This document shows, piece after piece, positions 1 to 11,621 of a stretch of 64,000 bases of DNA. Where the stretch lies: positions 3,232,674 through 3,296,673 of the forward strand of contig JACAXG010000081.1 of NCBI GenBank assembly GCA_018881555.1, read 5' to 3'. Below the pieces are notes generated by a model. It was not told the DNA's origin, did not search any database, and saw only the letters and a program-made list of their open reading frames with translations. The first letter of the stretch is position 1, and each line of letters starts with the position of its first letter. The position numbers were made by a program, and so were the translations under genes. Origin of the DNA: Amblyornis subalaris (taxonomy: Eukaryota; Chordata; Aves; Passeriformes; Ptilonorhynchidae).

Positions 1-2313
1 AATTTTTCCGGTCGTTTAGGTCTGAAAGTATCCTTTTTCTAGATCAACTAGTGTAGCTGAGAAGAACTGGCCAAGATTCTGGGCATATTAGTTGATGGTT
101 TGGGCCAGAAATTGCAACAGTGAGTTTAGTTTTATTAGCACAGTGGTATTAGCTCAGCATGGAACTGAGAGGTTCCTCCCACCCAGAGCAGTGTAACCAT
201 TTTTGAGGAGTCTGGAGCTCAAGTCAGTAAACCTTCCAAAGCAGGGTGTATCTGGCAGAGCTAGTCCAGGTCCTTGTGACTGCATTTCCCAAATCAGAGG
301 TCCCTGGGAAGCTCAGTGGAAGAGCAACCAACCAGGAACCCTTCTGAGCCAAGCCCCCAGCCCACCTCAGCACAGNTGTGAGCTGAGTCTTCATGGATTT
401 GAGGTGGTTTTCTGGTGACTCCAGTATCTCAGCATGGCTGTCCTGTCCTGTACCAGTTCTGTTTTCCCTGCTATCTGGGCTAATTCAACACTCACTCCCC
501 CAAGAGAAGCTCTGCACAGTAACCACTGGAGCTGGGCTGCTTTGACACTGGCCAGAGTGAGGAATGTGCAGCATTTGGGTGAGTTTGAAAAGTTCCCTTG
601 AAAGCAGCAGTGGGAATTGAGGAGAGGCATCTTCTGCAAGGGGCCCAGGCAGTTGGGTTAGTGAGGCAGAGGGTGTTGTGGAAGGCTCCTGGTGAGATGC
701 CTCTGGCAGTGGCAGGAGCACAGGGTTTGCCATTGGCAGGGAGGGCTGCAGTCCTGGGATCAGGGCAGTGAGATACTGGATTTCAGTAACTGTAAGAGAA
801 ACAAGTATTGCTCCAATTGCAGTTATTCCACACTTCAAACCCCACGTTTAGTGAAACTCTCTGCATTTTGTTTTCTAGGTGTCCCAGACAATTGGAGCAA
901 TGTCATTCTCCATGCCTCATGACTGGGATAACAGAACCATCTATTTGCATTCTCCATTCTCTACAGGACAGCACTGCATCCCACTTCATGGTTTGTAATC
1001 TTCACTTTGCTTTGGTTTCTTTTTTCTCCCTTCTTTTTTTTCCCCGAGTTTGGTGGAGGAGGGAGGGTGTTCTGGTCACCAGGAGATGGCTTAGCAGGCT
1101 TGTGACTGCACAGTGTATCTGGTTGTCTCTCCATCTCCTCAGCAACTTTGGAGCTCGGTGTCCAGNCCTGGAAGAGGGGTGCATTGCTCAAGGATACAGA
1201 TTTCCCATGTGTAATGAAAAGATGTGGCACAATGGGACAAGAGGTATCAGGAGAGCTGACCCCTTCCCACAGGAACAGCTCCCCTGGAGCCAAGCTGCAG
1301 GAAGGGGAAGGGAAGGGAGGGACCACTGGAAGTGTAGGAGCAGGGAGGTGGTGCTGGAGGCCATGGGGTACTTAATCCACAGGACACAAGTCCACTTAAG
1401 CTTTGCTGCAGCACAAGTGTCACAGAGTCAGAGACTGGAGCTGCCCCAGCCCCTGTGGGGGCTGTGCTGGGGTCACTTAGCACAGGCTCTGCACCATCCT
1501 CACCTTAGACTCTCTGGGTTGGACTAACATAGACATGCTGTGAATTGCATCATTTTATGACTGTAGAAGAAGTTATTTATGATTTCTCCCCTCTTGATGT
1601 GTAACGTTACAGGGACTTGAGTCCAGACTTACCTTCATGTCTGTGCAGCTCAGTCCATACTGGTGTTACAAAAGCTATCTCAGTGGAATGCTACAGTTCA
1701 CATCAAACAAGGCAGTTCTTTGTGTCACCAGGTTTATTTTTCAGGCCATATTTGAGTTGTACTGCATTAAAAAGCTGTTATTTACACAAAGATTTTGGCC
1801 TGCCCATCCAGGACTGTTTCAAAGCCCCATGAGAGCTTTGGAGCAGTAGCAGCAGTGGGTGGTGACTGCAGAGCAGGACCCTGTCACCAGGCTCATCCTC
1901 TCAGCTTTTCTTCCTCTCTTCTCTTGGCTTCCTTTACAGATCTCACTCAGTTTTTTCATCTTACCCACTGGTTAGGTAGTGAGGGGATCATCACCCCCTT
2001 GTAGCTCCAGAAGCAGGAGAAGTTGCCAGGAACGATGGCAAAGCCTTATCCTTGAACCAGCAGGGAATGGGAGTGTGGCAGGATGCTNAGCCACAGTCCA
2101 GGAACTTCTGTGCAGCCTTTATCTTTCCTTTTCACTCTGCTGTTAAAAATGAGCAGTCAAGAGGGAGCGGATAAGAACTAATTCATACAATTGCAGATTT
2201 AGAGTCTTTCACCATTTTTTNTTGTGCTACCAGAGACTTTCCATTCTCTGTGCGGTTCTTGTCAGCGCTGGCACTGAAGAATTGCTGTTCTCTCTCCCTG
2301 TCTTTCACACCAG
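1..2313 (+). other. KDM5B: KDM5B intron (5' part outside window)
   Basis: This stretch precedes the first recognisable KDM5B exon at 2314 and ends in a pyrimidine-rich tract and CAG acceptor at 2311-2313. I translated it mentally for KDM5-family domains and saw none. The open frames here give low-complexity proteins that resemble nothing I know. It is best read as intron, although a small upstream exon could have been missed. Confidence 0.6.
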
Positions 2314-4171
2314 TCATTAGCACCGAGCTGGATGAGCTGATGATGGAAGCCCAGCTGCTGCAGGTTTCTCTGCCCGAGATCCAGGAGCTGTACCAGACCC
2401 TGTTCACGAAGCAGCCTGCTCTGCAGCCGGACCAGAGGTCACCCGGAACAGCCACAAATGAAAAGGCAAGTGTGCAACAGCAGCACGGAGCTGGGGCACT
2501 CCTCAGCACTGAGCAGGGCTCTGCCTCAGCCTGTGAGCCTTACAGGGGTTCGTGTCTGTGGCTGCAGTTCCACGAAAATGNGTTTTCCTTGTTCAAAAGG
2601 AGTCAAGAAGTTGGCAACAAATTGGTTACAAATTACNGAATACAATTTGTGGCATAATATACTTTTGAAATTTAGATCTGTGTTTATGGTCACTCTGTAC
2701 TTCAAATACATCTGTCCTGATTTCATAGAATTGNAGAATCCCAGATCGGTTTGGGTTGGAAGGGACCTTAAAGCTCATCTTGTTCCACCCCTTNCCNTGG
2801 GCAGGGACACCTTCCACTAGACCAGGTTGCTCCAAGTCCCATCCTGGCCTTGANCATTTGGCTCTTGTCCTGTGTTGAGGCTTTCTGAAGGAGCTGCCAT
2901 AGACGCTGTGGGCTCAGACGCAGGAAATGAGGATGGCTTTCTCTCTGAGTTCTGTCCCTGGGGCCTGACCCTGCCCTTGGCTCCCCTTACACATCCCAGG
3001 CTGCACTGTCAAACACTGCACTTGNAGTTAAGCCTATTCTTAAAATCTGGGTATGGAATAACAGGATAGTGGATGTTAGTTGCATACTTACAACCTTGCC
3101 AAAATGTCTTTCCCATAGAATGAGTGTTGCCGAGGGAAAAAGGATGGGATTAGTTACNTGGAGAGAAAACTGAAGCGGCGTTTTGAAAGAGAGAGCTTCT
3201 GTGGTGAGAAGAGAGCGAGAGTAAAAAAGATGAGAACACCCAAAAAGAAGAAACTGAAACTGAGTCACTCAAAGGATCTGTGCAGTAACAAACTGGAGAG
3301 AGAGCGGGAGCGGCTCCTGGAGCTGCAGCGTTCCAGCGACAGCCACTTGCTGCCCTCAGACACGTCGTTCTCGGAGCAGGAGGACTCCGAGGATGAAGAT
3401 GCCATCTGCCCAGCTGTGAACTGCCTCCAGCCCGAGGGGGATGAGGTCAGTAGGGGCAGACCCATGGTGGTGTTCCGAGTGCTGGGATCTGGGATGGGGA
3501 GCTGCCCTGGGACAGTTTGACTGCAGAAAAGCTGTTTATGAGGAGAGTGGGAGGCCCCGGGTGACCCAGGGCCGGTGTGCTGGGATGGGCAGGACTGATC
3601 CCACCTGCCCCAAGCAGCTGTATGGCATCAGAGCATCTGCACGGCGTGGGAAGGGGCAGGTGGGGCCGTGCAGATACCCTGTCCATCTCTGCTCTTGGGA
3701 TACAGGTGTGGATGGGCTCAGTGGGTGGGAGCAGCGCTAGGGGCTCTGCCCAGGTCCATCCAGGCTGGAAATGGAGAGGAGGGACNGTCCCAGATGTCTG
3801 GGAGGGCCATGGGGAAGCTGAGTCCATGATAGGTGGGAAAGCACTGCGGGGATAAAGAAGGTGTGCGCTGCCCACAGCCCGGAGAGCAGGAGCACAGGGA
3901 ATGCCCAGCACCAGCCAGCTGTGGAACGGGACATTCCTCGCGCCTGTGAATAGACCAGGAGCCCCGGCGCGACCGAGGAGCGCGGAGGGCTCTGCCTGGC
4001 GCTGCTCTGACCCCTGTGTCCGCTCTCCACCAGGTGGACTGGGTCCAGTGCGACGGCAGCTGCAACCAGTGGTTCCACCAGGTGTGCGTGGGCATCTCCC
4101 CGGAGATGGCGGAGAAGGAGGATTACATCTGCGCCAGCTGCGCCGGCAAGGACCCCCAGTGCCGGAAGTGA
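2314..4171 (+). CDS. KDM5B: KDM5B, lysine-specific histone demethylase 5B, C-terminal exons (partial)
   Basis: Three terminal coding exons are visible: 2314-2465, 3119-3445 and 4034-4171, with the TGA stop at 4169-4171. They encode about 204 residues of a protein that is about 1,544 residues long in human. The order is a helical segment ([20 protein letters not shown]), a basic nuclear-localisation-like stretch ([10 protein letters not shown]), an acidic linker ([16 protein letters not shown]) and the third PHD finger. The PHD finger begins with CPAVNC in the second exon and continues with [15 protein letters not shown] and YICASC in the last, so it is split by the 3446-4033 intron. KDM5B is a nuclear Fe(II)/2-oxoglutarate dioxygenase that removes H3K4 methylation, and this finger is known to bind H3K4me3. 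The jumonji, ARID and first two PHD domains lie upstream of the window. KDM5B is preferred over KDM5A/C/D because the final 45 residues match human KDM5B nearly throughout. One base (3158) is N. Confidence 0.96.
2466..3118 (+). other. KDM5B: KDM5B GC-AG intron
   Basis: The exon ends ...AATGAAAAG at 2465 and the intron opens with GCAAGT, the strongest GC-type donor context. It closes with CCCATAG at 3118. Joining 2465 to 3119 keeps phase 0 and gives [15 protein letters not shown], which matches the family. The nearest GT (2470-2471) would add 4 bases and shift the frame. A CR1 fragment lies inside the intron. Confidence 0.85.
2723..2856 (-). mobile_element. CR1 LINE 3' fragment
   Basis: The sequence begins TCATAGAATTG and continues with the GGTTTGGGTTGGAAGGGACC block and a CCATGGGCAGGGACACC-type block. 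This is the reverse complement of an avian CR1 3' end. It is 5'-truncated, carries several N bases and lies inside a KDM5B intron. Confidence 0.9.
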
Positions 4172-4486
4172 AACTCCCGTGAACCCTTCAGGACTCGAGT
4201 AAAGAAGGTTCCCAGTTTTCCAGTTAAGCCACAGAGGCTGGTTTAAGAACCAGATTGCAAATGGTGCTACTTCTATCCTTATGGGATCATTTTCCAGAAC
4301 TCAAGAGAATTTTTGACACTTTTGTATTTTCCCTTGATCTGTTTGTGGTTGTTGAGGTTTGAGATGCTGACTGTTTGCAGGGGTTTCCACCGATTTGGAA
4401 GGCATTTGACACATGCACCTTTGTTGTACAGCATTCAGTTACCTCTGGGATTTACCGGCGTATTTAATTCAGCTTGGTTTGGGTGC

Positions 4487-4521
4487 AAAAACAAACAAAC
4501 AAACAACAACAAAAAAAACAA
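4487..4521 (+). repeat. A-rich (AAAC)n simple repeat in KDM5B 3' UTR
   Basis: A run of AAAC and AAC units followed by eight A residues, within the 3' UTR. It could cause internal priming in oligo-dT libraries. Confidence 0.85.
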
Positions 4522-4869
4522 CCCTGCACCATGAATTTTCCAATAATCCTCTTTTGAGGAAATCCCTGTTTACTCTGTTAACTCTTTGGAGACTTTAGTT
4601 TTTTTCCACTTTGTTTTTCGTAGACTAGGTTTATTTATCTGAGCAATAACTTCTATGTCTGGTTTCAGTGACTGGAATGACAATTGAACAGCGTGTTGCT
4701 TCTAGCATTGGTTGATGTACAGACAGCAAATGTTAGATCCTAGTGTCACTGAGGGCCCTGTGATGTAGAAGACAGGAAAAAAAAAATCTGTAAAGTAATT
4801 GCCACAGCTGTATTTTGGCTTTCTCCTTTTTTGGGTAGCTTGTATCAAATGTTGCAGTTTATATTGTGG

Positions 4870-4875
4870 AATAAA
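4870..4875 (+). terminator. KDM5B: KDM5B polyadenylation signal AATAAA
   Basis: A canonical AATAAA hexamer 700 bases after the stop, preceded by T-rich sequence and followed by T/GT-rich sequence (TGTTGGTGTTTTTAG), as expected of a downstream element. It is the clearest signal in the 3' UTR. Confidence 0.75.
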
Positions 4876-4895
4876 CCCCTGGTTATGTTATAAAA

Positions 4896-7322
4896 TTAAA
4901 TGTTGGTGTTTTTAGAGAGTTTGAAATGCAGTTTTATTTCCCTCTGGATCCACACTGCATCAATGGGTTCTCCTAGCCAAGAGAAATTCACCTTCCAAAG
5001 GAACAATGCAGAAGCTGTGGTGTTTCTTGTCTGTTCAGTTTTGGAAGGAGGAGGAGGAAAGTCAAAATGTTACACCAAAAAGAAAAAAAAACCTTTTCCA
5101 AGATTTTGCAAAATNTTTCCAAAGCTGAAATTATTTACAGGTTGAGTGCATGAAGGATTGAAAGTATTTAGGACTTGGCAGGGGCAGGAATGAGGGGTTC
5201 ACATAGGAGGCAAAGGTGAGGGCAGCTTCTCCTTCCAGCCCTGCCTGACTGTGGCAAAGGAGAGACCTCCCCTCACATCCCAGGCTTGTGGCCACAGCAA
5301 CCTTCCCTGTGACCCACGGGGAGCTGGCTCTGCACAGCCCGGGCTGGTGGCCACGGGGTGCTCTGCTCTGCCTGTGGGCAGAGTCCCTTCAGCTGCTTCT
5401 GCCTGCATTTATCCCAGGAGCCTGAGGTGCAAGGAAATTTCTGTTCTGGTTCTGGTTGTCCCAAAGGCTGCTCAGGACACTGCGGGTGTGGCACCACGGT
5501 GCTGCCAGAGGGGACTGGACCTCTCTGGAGCAGGAGAGGGTGGGTACTTAGGCCCACAAGGCACTTCACACGTGGGGCTGCACCNGAAATCCTCTGGAGA
5601 GCAATCACTGCTGCAGAACACACGGGGATGTAGCTCCAAGGCCTGCCAGAGGTGTCACTTCCGGAGCCCTGGGAGATGGGAGGGCTGGAGATCTTTGTGT
5701 CGGAGAGAGCACTCTGCGCGTGACATCCTGTCCTCACCAGAACCATGGTGGGCTTGGTGTTGCCTCCACTCATCACCAGGAGGAATTTGCAGGTAAGTTT
5801 TGTCCCTGCTGGTTTTAGCCCTTTTCCCATGGGCAGGGGTAGGGCAGAGCCTCGGAGCGCCTGTAGCTAGTGGTGACATGGTGGGTCTGTGGGTGGGATC
5901 AGAACTCTGCAGGAATTTGGTCCCCCAGGGGTTTGGTTTGGGGTTTTTTTAAATGTTCATTTATAACCATTGAAATAATCTTCAGCCTGGCCCAAATGAT
6001 CCACTTGAAAGTGCTGGGGTGGGGGAGAGCCTTGACCCCATGATTTGTGTCTGTGCTTCCATGGTATGACTGGTCCTTTTTATTTAAGTACCAAAAGGAT
6101 NTTTTGAGGATTGGGTTTTTTTTTTTTTCTCTTTTTGATCGGAAGAATCTTTGTGCAATGCTGAGATAACAGTCTGAGCTGTGGAAAAACCCTGCTCTGT
6201 AATAACTTCCTTTCAGAGGGGACAGACAGACAAACTGGAGCTGGAAGCAGAGCTGGCACAGTGTCTGATGCAGCTGAAACACTACAGTCATTTCTCTGTG
6301 TCCCCTTTATTTTTTCTACTCAAGCAATGGCTGTTTATCAAGAAATGCCAGAGGAAATGGGNTGCAGTTCAGCGTGGTGATTCCATACAGGATGAAGGGA
6401 ATGTTGTCACTTTGGGCACTCAGAGGGTCAGAGGAGACCTTAGGATCCCAACAGCAAAATTTATCATCAGGATTATTAAGTCCAGTAGAATTGGAGCATG
6501 AGTTTTGGGAAATTACCACATTGTTGCTTTAAATTTTTCAAGAAGTGGAAACTCCAGTGCATGGGTGACCTGTGCCCACAGCCCAGGACAGCTGCTGAAG
6601 GATTGGCATCTTATTTCCTGCTGGAGCTGTGACCCTTGGACAGTGGCTGGAGGCTGGCAGAGGTGACAGTGCCTCCCATGCCACGGGCCCTGCCCTTGGA
6701 TTTCATTCCCATGTGGGTGCTCAAACTTGATGAGATTAGGGTTTGACTTTGTTAAACAAAATAAGGGAAAGATTCNTTCACTTCGGGGTGGTTTCTGTGG
6801 TGGTGCCCTTAGCACATTCCTCATCCTCAGGAAGGGTGAGGAGGGCAGAACATGCTCAGCAGCAGAGCCTGGGAGGATGAACCACTCCTTTTGTCCACTC
6901 CAGATTTCCAGAGGCTAAACCAANACAGGGGAAAGGTCTATCTCACCCCATTCTGCCAGTTTTCTTTATTTTTTATTTTTAGAATGTAGCAACCTGGTAC
7001 ATCAACCTCCCTGGATTGCTCGGATCTTAGTTCTTTATTTAATAAAAATAGTCTACGGCCTCAACATTAGTTTGATCATAAAACAGGACAAAAATGAAAT
7101 TGTTACCCTACCTATGAGTTTGCAGCTGAAAACTCTGATTTGATTTAAAGTCTGCCTGTACCTTGTGCCAAGACCCTGGGATTGTACCTGTTGTGCCACC
7201 TCAAATCCGTGGGATGTGCCCTGTGTTGTGTCGTACCCCAGGAGCAGCAGAACAGACCAAGGTGGTCACACAGCACCAATAACTCACCCGAGGGAGAGGC
7301 AGGGGTTTGGTTCCACCTATTC
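4896..7322. other. Intergenic sequence, no gene seen
   Basis: The sequence between the KDM5B poly(A) site and the first large CR1 copy. The open frames on both strands are short, lack conserved motifs and lack splice-site-bounded exon character. T-rich runs occur near 5945 and 6115-6130. I see no RNA gene or regulatory element I could defend. Confidence 0.55.
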
Positions 7323-7742
7323 AGGTGCCATGGAAATGCTCTGAGGGCTGGAGCCCCTCTGCTCTGGAGCCAGGCTGGGAGAGCTGGGGGTGTTCACCTG
7401 GAGAAGAGAAGACTCCAGGNGGAGCTTAGAGNCCCTTCCAGTGCCTAAAGGGGCTCCGGGAGAGCTGGAGAGGGACTTTAGGTAAGGGCCTGGAGTGACA
7501 GGACACAGGGCAGGATTAGTTGGGATANTGGGAAGAAATTGTTCCCTGTGAGGGTGGGGAGGCCCTGGCACAGGTTTCCCAGAGAAGCTGTGGCTGTCCT
7601 GTGCTTGGAAGTGTCCAAGGCCAGGTTGGACAGGGCTTTGGAGCAAGCTGGGATAGTGGAAGGTGTCCCTGCCCATGGCAGGGGGTGGAATGAGATGAGT
7701 TTTAAGGTCCCTTCCAACCCCAACCAGCTTGGGATTCTATGA
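7323..7742 (+). mobile_element. CR1 LINE 3' end
   Basis: A plus-oriented CR1 tail. It includes CACCTGGAGAAGAGAAGACTC and TTCCCTGTGAGGGTGGGGAG, then GGTCCCTTCCAACCCCAACC, ending at GGGATTCTATGA. It holds several N bases. The ATTCTATGA terminus marks the intact 3' boundary. Confidence 0.9.
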
Positions 7743-7756
7743 GCTTATCCTTTGGA

Positions 7757-7855
7757 TACAGAGCATGGAATTCTCTTGAAGAGTCTCTCCATCGTCTGAG
7801 TTTTATTGAAGATAAAACCAATTTTGGAGGGTGTTTGTTGGGTGTTTGGGCTGCT
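7757..7855 (+). repeat. Unclassified repeat, copy 1 of 2
   Basis: It is closely similar to 8711-8809, 954 bases downstream. Shared blocks include TGAAGAGTCTCTCCATC and TTTATTGAAGATAAAACC. It starts 15 bases after the end of a CR1 copy. I do not recognise the family. It may be a transposon fragment or a local duplication. Confidence 0.75.
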
Positions 7856-8710
7856 CCAGGGCCAGTGCAGCTCAGGAGACTGGGGATTCCAGTGGGGATT
7901 CAGCTGCCAGGGCACACAAAACACCAACAAACTGCAATGATTAATGTTTTGACTGCAGATGTGTCTGCCACACAGGATTCAGGAAGGGACTGCNTCCAGA
8001 ATCCACACACAGCAGCATAAGGAGCTGAGATGGCTCTTCTGTGAGCCTAGAAATAAGTGTGGTCTGAGGAAGAGACTGAGGTACAGCCCTGAAAAATGGC
8101 ATTATCCTTCCTTTCCCTTTCCTAGGGAAAAAGCCACATACTGAGAGTTCTCCTGGAGGGTGTGAACATGTCAGGCTGTGAAGGAACAACTCTTCACTGA
8201 GAGCAGCATCAATGGAAATAAAAGTCTGTCGAAGAGGAGATAAAGCAGCCACAGGAGAGGAATAGAACTGCAGGTGCAACACTCAACTACTCTTAGAGAC
8301 AGACAAAACTGGGATCAGGGAGTTCCAGCAAAAAGGTCTTGGGTAGAAGGAACAAATATTTTATGACAAAAAGAAAAGCCCATGTGATAATGTGATAGGC
8401 TGCCAGATCCAAAATTCCACGTGCTGAGAGGAAGGTTTGCTGCAAGGTGGTTGAAAAGAAATAAAGATGTACCCTAGATTCGGAGGTGCAGCTTCACAGC
8501 AGTTCCTTGTGCACCTCAGTTCTCCAGGTTCTGAAAGTTTTGTTAATCCTACTGCTTACAGCAATGTTTTTAAAGGGATGTGGCTGTTTAATCACAACAC
8601 TGGACCAGATTTTATATATATAAATATGGGGGAGGGGNTGTGCTGGTCCCCTAAAATCTGTGAGAGCTGAGCCTCTAAACACGTGTGAGTCAAACCAGCA
8701 GCCTCCTGTC
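7856..8710. other. Intergenic spacer between two repeat copies
   Basis: There is no gene-like open frame, no CR1 block and no simple array longer than a few units here. I see nothing functional. Confidence 0.5.
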
Positions 8711-8809
8711 TACAGAACATGGAATTCAGTTGAAGAGTCTCTCCATCATCCAGGCTTTATTGAAGATAAAACCGATATTGGAGAGTGNAGGTCAGGTGTT
8801 TGGGCTACT
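8711..8809 (+). repeat. Unclassified repeat, copy 2 of 2
   Basis: The second copy of the roughly 99-base segment at 7757-7855, in the same orientation. It carries one N and scattered substitutions, and no length difference is needed to align the two. Confidence 0.75.
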
Positions 8810-9610
8810 TTGGTGTCTGTTGGGATTTGGGGTTTTCATGTTTTTGTTACTGCCTGGAGTTAAATTTTAACCAAGCAGGGGACAGGCTGGGATAATGCCT
8901 TGTAACTCAGGCTGTTCCTTTGCCTGCTCCACATGCTGCCCTGATTTTTCTTCAAGGATTTTTGCTGGTTCCAGCAGTCCCATGCCAGCTGCACATCTTC
9001 CTGTGGGATCTTCCTTGGCAGGGCTCTGTGGGAGGGGCTCAGAGCTCGTGTACTTTGCCTGTGAGCTGAAACAGCACCGGGGGGAACAGGGAGTTCACCA
9101 TAAAATACCTTTGCAGGGCAAGAATGTCTTTTTGTGGTGAGGGAACTGTCCACCCTAAAGCACGTCAGAAGAAGGGNTGGCTGTCAGAAGTGTTGGGCTT
9201 GGAGGCAGAAGGGCAGTGTTTGACCAGCNAGCTCTGAGTGCTGGCTGTGCAGGAGGGAGCCCTGCAGAAACCTGTGAAGAGCCTCTGCAATGGGCAAATG
9301 GGAGGGAATTCAAACCCGGAAAAGCCTGGAAGATTCAAATAAACGGAGTTTCTGTAACTACAGAAGAATGAGTTGGTGCATTCAGTGTGGTTGTGCATCA
9401 CTTCAGCTCAAAGGATGATGAGCTAGACAGGCATTGCTGTGGGATACTCTTCCTGTCCCTAAACTGCATCCTTGTTTTTTGCAACGTTGCTAAGGCAGAG
9501 AAATCAATTTCCATTGCTATCATTTTTGTCCCTTCTTAACAAATACTTGCAGAGAGGTGTCTGATCCGATGCTGGCAGCCAGCACTGAGAGCCAGGGATA
9601 GTCTGGTGTG

Positions 9611-9940
9611 ATGGAATCAGAGAATCACAGAATTACTGAGGTTGGAAGAACCCTCCAAGACCATCGAGTCCAACCATTCCCACAGCACTGCCACATTCAC
9701 TACTCAACCATGTCCCCAAGTGCCACATCCATCTTTTGAACACTTCCAGGGATGGAAGTGGTGGGTTCACCCCACCACTGCCCTGGGCAGCCTGTGCAAG
9801 GGCCTGACCACCCTTTCAGGGAAGAAATTTTCCCTAATATCCAACCTGAACCTCCTCTGGAGCAANTTGAGGCCGCTTCCTCTTGTCCTGTCACTTGTTC
9901 CCTGGGAGAAGGGACCTGGACCTCCTGCCTTGCTGATTTT
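9611..9940 (-). mobile_element. CR1 LINE 3' fragment
   Basis: It opens with GGAATCAGAGAATCACAGAATTACTGAGGTTGGAAG-type sequence, the reverse complement of a CR1 3' terminus. It continues through CACTTCCAGGGATGG and CCCTGGGCAGCCTGTGC to CTTGTTCCCTGGGAGAAG. The subfamily differs from the GGTTTGGG type copies. Confidence 0.88.
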
Positions 9941-10840
9941 TGTGCAGCAGGAACTCACTTATGTTTTCCACTAAGCCAAAATCCTGGGACAGTGCAGAGA
10001 TGAGCGATGACCCTGGGCTCACAGAAGTTACACTTATATAAATATGTATTTGTTGCTCCAGCAGAAGTAGCATTTTGGATTGGGAAGAACAAGAGAGAAA
10101 AATAATATATTCCCCTTGCAGAGCCCTCTTTGGCACCAGCAATGGCAGAGGGACGGGATGTGCTCCCTGGCTGTGCTGCTCAGGGTGGAGTCCAGTCTGG
10201 GTTGAGCAGCTTGGCTGAATTGTGCCCTTCTCCCTCCTCAACAATCCCAGCCTATTCTGGTTGTGCCTGTGCCTCTGGTTGGGAATGGCCTCTGCTGTCC
10301 AGTCTGCCTGTTCTGCCAGAGCTCCCGGCTGGTACGGGGTACAGGGAGTGCTGGGCATGGGCTCAGGTCACTTTAGGGGGAAAGATGGGTCCATCAGCCC
10401 AACTTCTGCAGAAGAAAGTCTGACTTTGTGTGTGGGAAGTTTGTGTAACAAAGATGATGAATTGATGGCTTTCACCACAGCTGTCTGAGCAGCATCAGAG
10501 GAGCTTCTGGAGGCCCTGTGTGTCCCCTCCCCTGCCTGTGCTGGTGTGAAGTCGCCCTTGGAGGAGCTGCTGCTGCCCAGCTGGGGAGGGCGGGCAGGCA
10601 GAGTGAGGAAGAGGCTCCCCCAGGCCGTGGGTTGGTGCTGGGCAGGCAGGTTCTGCCCCATCAGCTCTTGGTGATCCATCAGCCCCTGTGCTGGTGTAGG
10701 AGAAGGGCTGGAGTGGGCAGGACAGGGCCAGTGGGACATTCACCTCTGAGCTGATCCCAGGCTTGGGTTTGTGTAGTATCTCAAGTTGCTCCTTCTGCTT
10801 TTAGAGAAAATCTTTAACTCAGGTTCCAAAAGTTACATGC
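9941..10840. other. Intergenic sequence, no gene seen
   Basis: GC-moderate sequence with no conserved protein motif on either strand and no recognisable repeat family. Confidence 0.5.
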
Positions 10841-10917
10841 ACGGAATTGCAGAATCCCAGACTGGTCTGGGTTGGAAGGGGGTCTTTTCCAGCCTCGATG
10901 ATCCCGGGATTCTGTGA
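10841..10917. mobile_element. Short head-to-head CR1 3'-end fusion
   Basis: The left half (AGAATCCCAGACTGGTCTGG, then GTTGGAAGGG) is a minus-oriented CR1 3' end. The right half (TCTTTTCCAGCCTCGATG to GATTCTGTGA) reads as a plus-oriented CR1 3' end. The 77-base unit therefore looks like two termini joined in inverted orientation. Confidence 0.6.
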
Positions 10918-11530
10918 ACATGGCTGCTGTCCCCGTTGTGGCTGCCAGGCTCACCCCAGTACTGGGCTGTGTTTGTAGACAAATCACTGTCACACTCCTG
11001 GGGCCTCAATGACCAAATCTTCACTGCATCCAGAAACTCCTCCAGGATTTTTCCCACAGTGTGTGGGAACTGCTGAACCCATCCCAAAACACAACTTCAT
11101 CATCGTCCCTCAGGTAAGAAGCCCACTTTGTATATGCCAATATGGCTTTGTAAAATTGCTTATACTTCCTAAACAAGCATCTGAGAAAACACAGGTGGGA
11201 TTCTCAAGGGTCACGCTGGATGTTCACCACATCTACATGTGGGAAACGAGGTGTGAGGGACTCTAGGCTTTTCCTGCCCTCTGACTGGTCTCTGCACCCC
11301 AAATCCTGCTCCACTGTTGCCATTCCCATTGCCTCCCCCTGTGACATCCCACCCTTAAGGGAGAGGGAGTACCCGAGATTCCTAAATGCTCGTGGTGGAA
11401 AGGAATGACAAAAGTCAGAGGGTTCACAAAAAAATGAAAGCTTTATTTGTAAATCACACACTTGGCGTGGAAATTGCTGTGTTAATCCCTGATCTGCTCT
11501 ATAAGCCCACAGCAGTAGGGTTTGGATAAA
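10918..11530. other. Intergenic sequence, no gene seen
   Basis: No gene or known repeat is evident. On the minus strand, ACAAATAAAGCTTTC lies near 11435-11450 and loosely resembles the poly(A) part of an LTR, but no terminal repeat pair or retroviral gene was found. Confidence 0.4.
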
Positions 11531-11621
11531 GGGGTAGGGAGGAAAGGGAAAAGAGAAAGAAGGAGATGAATTAAAGAGAGGGGGAAGAGAGAGAGAGAGA
11601 NAGAGAGAAAGAAAAAGAGAG
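11531..11621 (+). repeat. Purine-rich (GA)n-like low-complexity tract
   Basis: An almost uninterrupted G/A stretch of about 90 bases with a short pure (GA)n core near 11585-11610 and one N. Homopurine tracts can adopt triplex structures. No function is shown here. Confidence 0.85.

Larger units (their letters stand above)
4172..4895 (+). other. KDM5B: KDM5B 3' untranslated region
   Basis: The region follows the KDM5B stop codon. It is AT-rich, has no coding potential and ends shortly after the poly(A) signal at 4870. An A-rich (AAAC)n-like run lies at 4487-4521. The end point is inferred, since cleavage normally falls 10-30 bases after the signal. Confidence 0.75.

Noticed and set aside
808..1527. 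A 239-codon plus-strand open frame upstream of the KDM5B exons
   Set aside because: The composition is random, it has no recognisable domain and it contains an N codon. It lies where a KDM5B intron is expected.
2470..2471. GT donor immediately downstream of the KDM5B exon end
   Set aside because: It would add four bases and shift the frame into the next exon. The GC donor at 2466 preserves the family sequence.
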